Part shown: positions 61,678 to 64,000 of the stretch, piece by piece
Layout of the letters: the number at the start of each line of letters is the position of its first letter
Numbering within the stretch: the first letter of the stretch is position 1
From: Lyngbya sp. HA4199-MV5
Lineage (GTDB): Bacteria > Cyanobacteriota > Cyanobacteriia > Leptolyngbyales > Leptolyngbyaceae
Reading direction: 5' to 3'
Assembly (NCBI GenBank): GCA_019359375.1
Contig: JAHHHL010000007.1
Coordinates: 62,001-126,000, forward strand
Length of the DNA: 64,000 bases
Notes under the pieces: generated by a model
What the model was told of the DNA's origin: nothing
Seen by the model: only the letters and a program-made list of their open reading frames with translations
Databases searched by the model: none
Program-made: the position numbers and the translations under genes

Positions 61678-61953
61678 TTAGAGATGCTCCTCGTAAATCC
61701 CTGCACGGCTCACGGCATAATCTGAGAGTAACGACAGCTTGGGGTCAACACATCTGCTGAATTCATCTGTAAGTTGATTTGTAAGGCTTTCAAAGTCTTG
61801 ATTGCTAATGGTTGCATCTAGTTCATTAGTGTTTAATGGGGCTGTGTGCTGTTCTTGCCAATTGACAAATTCGATAAAGTTTAGAACCTCGTGTAATCGC
61901 GTTTGAGGCAAAGACTGTAACCTAGTGACAATGTTTTCAATGAGTGGTTCCAT
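61678..61953 (-). CDS. DUF2281/VapB-type antitoxin
   Basis: About 91 residues from MEPLIENIVTRLQSLPQTRLHEVLNFIEFV; the frame is open to 61992 (MLLASNTFM), and the Met in METAIMEPL is a further choice. The LPxxRLxEVLxFIEF pattern is that of DUF2281 antitoxins. The C-terminus (SLLSDYAVSRAGIYEEHL) is the toxin-binding end. Forms a bicistron with the PIN toxin. Confidence 0.75.
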   Translation of the reverse strand: MEPLIENIVTRLQSLPQTRLHEVLNFIEFVNWQEQHTAPLNTNELDATISNQDFESLTNQLTDEFSRCVDPKLSLLSDYAVSRAGIYEEHL

Positions 61954-62084
61954 AATGGCTGTTTCCATAAATGTGTTCGAGGCTAAAAGCATTGATAGAT
62001 CTTCTTCTAATACAACTAAGCATATAAAGAAGCCATTTTTTCTACCTTATTTCTATCTTAAACAATTCGATCGCAAGAGAATCA

Positions 62085-62765
62085 TCAATACTCCTGATTG
62101 GCATCTGCATTCCAGTGATAAAGCTGCTTGGCAGACGCAATGCGTTTGAATTCCTTTGGTTCGTAAGAAAACCCTGCTTTGGCAAGTAGCTCCCCAACTG
62201 CTTCATAATCGGTATCAGTCATAGGTTCCATCTGAGCATCGGCACCCAGGGATTTGATGGAACCGCGTACATAGATAATGGCTTCGTAGAGAGAATCGCC
62301 GAGGGCATCACCTGCATTGCCGCAAATTACGATGCGTCCTGCCTGTGCCATGAAGGCGGAGAAGCTGCCCACGCTGCCACCCACCACAATATCGGCTCCT
62401 TTGAGGGAAATCCCACAGCGCAGGCTGGCATCGCCATCAATGATGAGCAGTCCCCCCTGGGCAGAGGCTCCAGCAGAGACAGAGGCAAAGCCCTTGACGT
62501 AAACTCGTCCTGACATCATGTTTTCAGCAACACCGGGACCTGCATTGCCCAGAATGGTGACGTTTGCCAGCTTGTTCATACCAGCCGCGTAGTAGCCTGC
62601 ATGACCCGCAATTTCCACATCCACAGGTGCATCTAAGCCCACTGCAATATTATGGGCACCGTTGGAATTGAGAATGTGGATGGATCGCCCACTGGAGGGT
62701 TGATGGAGAAAGCGGTTAACTTCACGCAAGGGTGTTTGGGCGAGGTCGAAGGTTACACCGTCCAT
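62085..62765 (-). CDS. glxC: GXGXG-domain subunit (GlxC/MgsB-like)
   Basis: A 226-residue protein that corresponds to the C-terminal beta-helix of glutamate synthase. The glycine-rich repeats LANVTILGNAGPGVAENMMSG, VYVKGFASVSAGASAQGG and ADIVVGGSVGSFSAFMAQAGRIVICGNAGDALG are the GXGXG right-handed beta-helix. Its start overlaps the end of glxB by 13 bp, so both are translated together. It probably supports subunit assembly and ammonia channelling to GlxD. The length fits GlxC/MgsB. Confidence 0.9.
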   Translation of the reverse strand: MDGVTFDLAQTPLREVNRFLHQPSSGRSIHILNSNGAHNIAVGLDAPVDVEIAGHAGYYAAGMNKLANVTILGNAGPGVAENMMSGRVYVKGFASVSAGASAQGGLLIIDGDASLRCGISLKGADIVVGGSVGSFSAFMAQAGRIVICGNAGDALGDSLYEAIIYVRGSIKSLGADAQMEPMTDTDYEAVGELLAKAGFSYEPKEFKRIASAKQLYHWNADANQEY

Positions 62766-63661
62766 ACATACATTTCCTCTGGTGCAGGTTCGTAGATGTG
62801 GGCGTGATTGATGTGAGGCAGATGGGCGAGCGATCGAAACTCAGAGGCGATCGCCACATAATCATCGGTTTCAGCCACTACGGCAGGCTTGCAGGCAAAG
62901 GCATCACGTACCAGCGCTAATTGATTGGCGGTGCCCATGAGAAAGGTGTAGAAACCATCCAACGCTTCAAAGCCTTTCTGAATGGCTTCCTTCAAATCAT
63001 CTCCTTCTTGCATCCGCCATTCGAGAAAACGACAGGCGGCTTCGGTATCGTTGTCGGTTTCAAACTGAATGCCGTGATGTTCAAGCTTGCGGCGAATTTC
63101 GTAGGGGTTAGACAGGGAGCCGTTATGCACCAGGCAGAAGTCTTCACCAGCGGTAAAGGGATGGGCGTGAGCAGGTGTGACTGCCGATTCGGTTGCCATG
63201 CGAGTATGTCCTACTAGATGAGAACCTTGCAGATGTTTGAATTGGTAGCGATCGGCGATGCTGGTCGGACTTCCGGCATCTTTATACAAGTCGATCGCCC
63301 GTCCGGTAGACAAGAGACGGATATGTGGATAGTGGTCTTGCAGCCATTGCTTTACCACATTGGGAGCCAGATCAGCGGTTAGCACTGCTTGATTCCCATG
63401 CACCTGAAGGTCAGGAGTTGTCTTGAAATGGGTTTGAAATGCCTGTGTTAGTTCCAACCAGTTGAAGTTTCCACCTGTATGAATGCTGCCAGAGTAAAGG
63501 CTATATTTGCGCTGATGATCAGGAAGCGTTTCGGTGAAGATCGCAAGCCCAGCAGAATCGGATCCGCGTTGGCTCATGCCAATGAGCATGGGCACCATTA
63601 GCTCACCGAGGGACGATCGCAGTGATGGATTTTTGATGAGTAGTCCGACGATGCCACACAT
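62753..63661 (-). CDS. glxB: Class II glutamine amidotransferase subunit (GlxB/MgsA-like)
   Basis: A 302-residue glutaminase subunit. Cys2 (MCGIVGLLI) is the nucleophile after Met removal. LVGHTRMATESAVTPAHAHPF, LVHNGSLSNPYEIRRKL and DNDTEAACRFLEW are the class II amidotransferase motifs. It would hydrolyse glutamine or gamma-glutamylmethylamide and pass the amine to the synthase. The 3' end overlaps glxC by 13 bp. It lies 84 bp downstream of the glutamine-synthetase-like gene, separated by a heptamer run and a hairpin. Cytoplasmic. Confidence 0.92.
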   Translation of the reverse strand: MCGIVGLLIKNPSLRSSLGELMVPMLIGMSQRGSDSAGLAIFTETLPDHQRKYSLYSGSIHTGGNFNWLELTQAFQTHFKTTPDLQVHGNQAVLTADLAPNVVKQWLQDHYPHIRLLSTGRAIDLYKDAGSPTSIADRYQFKHLQGSHLVGHTRMATESAVTPAHAHPFTAGEDFCLVHNGSLSNPYEIRRKLEHHGIQFETDNDTEAACRFLEWRMQEGDDLKEAIQKGFEALDGFYTFLMGTANQLALVRDAFACKPAVVAETDDYVAIASEFRSLAHLPHINHAHIYEPAPEEMYVWTV

Positions 63662-63697
63662 AGATGGTTGTTAGTTGTTAGTTGTTGGTTGTTAGGG
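63662..63697. repeat. TTGTTAG heptamer array upstream of glxB
   Basis: GGTTGTTAGTTGTTAGTTGTTGGTTGTTAG, four to five 7-base units starting one base after the glxB start codon (plus-strand coordinates). It replaces any normal ribosome-binding region there. Confidence 0.85.
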
Positions 63698-63704
63698 CAT
63701 CTCA

Positions 63705-63735
63705 GACCTCCGAGTTCTTGGAGAACTCGGAGGTC
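63705..63735. repeat. Hairpin GACCTCCGAGTTCT between glnT and glxB
   Basis: A perfect 14-bp stem (63705-63718, 63722-63735) with a 3-base loop. Its outer part ACCTCCGAG is that of the palindromes at 8737-8843. On the minus strand no T-run follows, so it is not a good terminator in the direction of the operon, but may attenuate or stabilise the transcript. Confidence 0.75.
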
Positions 63736-63745
63736 TTTACAATTT

Positions 63746-64000
63746 CTAGAAAAATTCCAAGTACCGCTGCACTTCCCATTCAGAGACGTGGCGCATATAT
63801 TCGACCCATTCCATGCGCTTGAGGGTAATGAATTCGGTGGCAAGAGGTCCGAGGGCATTGGTGATGATGGAATCGGCTTCGAGGGCATCGATCGCCTCTT
63901 TCAAGCTTTGCGGTAGAGTTTGAATGCCTTTTTCCTGAAGGTTGACTTCAGAAAGATCATAGAGATTAATGTTGTAAGGATCGCCTGGATCAAGTTCGTT
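63746..64000 (-). CDS. glnT: Glutamine-synthetase-like protein (GlnT/GMAS type), C-terminus only
   Basis: The last 84 residues of a glutamine synthetase family protein; the rest lies beyond the window. The visible segment [20 protein letters not shown] is the C-terminal catalytic fold end and [18 protein letters not shown] the terminal helices. [21 protein letters not shown] is typical of GlnT/PuuA-like glutamate-amine ligases rather than of GlnA-I. Next to glxBCD it is expected to be gamma-glutamylmethylamide synthetase or glutamine synthetase III-like. Specificity cannot be fixed from this fragment. Confidence 0.82.
   Translation of the reverse strand, partial: NELDPGDPYNINLYDLSEVNLQEKGIQTLPQSLKEAIDALEADSIITNALGPLATEFITLKRMEWVEYMRHVSEWEVQRYLEFF

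Noticed and set aside
63705..63735. Terminator for glnT
   Set aside because: The hairpin is strong, but in the direction of glnT transcription no T-run follows and glxB begins 44 bp later, so I list it as a repeat hairpin.
1..64000. tRNA or rRNA genes
   Set aside because: I saw no cloverleaf with a convincing T-loop and no 16S/23S conserved block by eye. A covariance-model scan would be decisive.

Overview
The window looks like chromosomal DNA of a filamentous, Leptolyngbya-like cyanobacterium. The evidence is direct: the octamer GCGATCGC (HIP1) and its core CGATCG occur throughout, including inside genes. Several small proteins look like families I know mainly from cyanobacteria, such as an SLH-domain protein, a PGM1-related ATP-grasp ligase, a DUF7219-type protein and long-form HPF/LrtA. 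Non-coding DNA is full of heptamer repeats (STRRs) and small inverted-repeat elements typical of such genomes. I see no rRNA, convincing tRNA, CRISPR array or prophage.

Layout. 1-4.2 kb: an MBL-fold protein cut by the window edge, an ATP-grasp ligase and an SLH surface protein. 4.2-9.3 kb is an accessory block: a PIN toxin-antitoxin pair, a large HTH-LRR-Roc-COR-TIR (ROCO) protein on the minus strand, and a repeat field with palindromes and a decayed 21-bp heptad repeat. 9.5-26.5 kb: a tandem GT2 glycosyltransferase, an M20 amidohydrolase, a Ser/Thr kinase with TPRs, Dps, UDP-GlcNAc 2-epimerase, two GT4 glycosyltransferases, a UDP-glucuronate-epimerase-like protein and an SMR-type membrane protein, largely a cell-envelope polysaccharide set. 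26.6-28.8 kb: egtC-egtB, overlapping genes for ergothioneine synthesis. 29-34 kb: sucD and an ABC exporter (ATPase and two paralogous permeases, one half-length). 34.5-44.1 kb: a CHASE2-PAS-GGDEF cyclase, a CocE-type hydrolase, an MFS transporter, hisIE, a Dam-type methylase and a Uma2 nuclease-like protein. 44.4-59.7 kb: typA, pilT, DUF58, a TrkA-type protein, argF, a MidA-type methyltransferase, rlpA, an alpha/beta hydrolase, a broken coiled-coil gene, lipB and hpf. 59.8-64 kb (minus strand): a glnT-glxB-glxC-glxD cluster interrupted by a second PIN toxin-antitoxin pair.

How genes work together. The glxBCD-glnT set resembles the three-subunit N-methylglutamate synthase plus gamma-glutamylmethylamide synthetase of methylamine use. 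EgtC and EgtB act in one pathway, although EgtD is not in the window. The two GT4 enzymes form one operon, and the ABC ATPase sits upstream of its permeases.

The strongest non-genic observation is a TA-flanked MITE-like family of seven copies (about 129 bp, plus two deleted forms of 80-87 bp). One copy supplies the stop codon of the UDP-GlcNAc epimerase. A second MITE family has two copies, a 28-bp palindrome has three, and heptamer repeats have entered two coding sequences (egtB and the CocE hydrolase) without breaking the frame. The ROCO protein with an N-terminal HTH and C-terminal TIR is the best candidate for an unusual signalling or defence protein.
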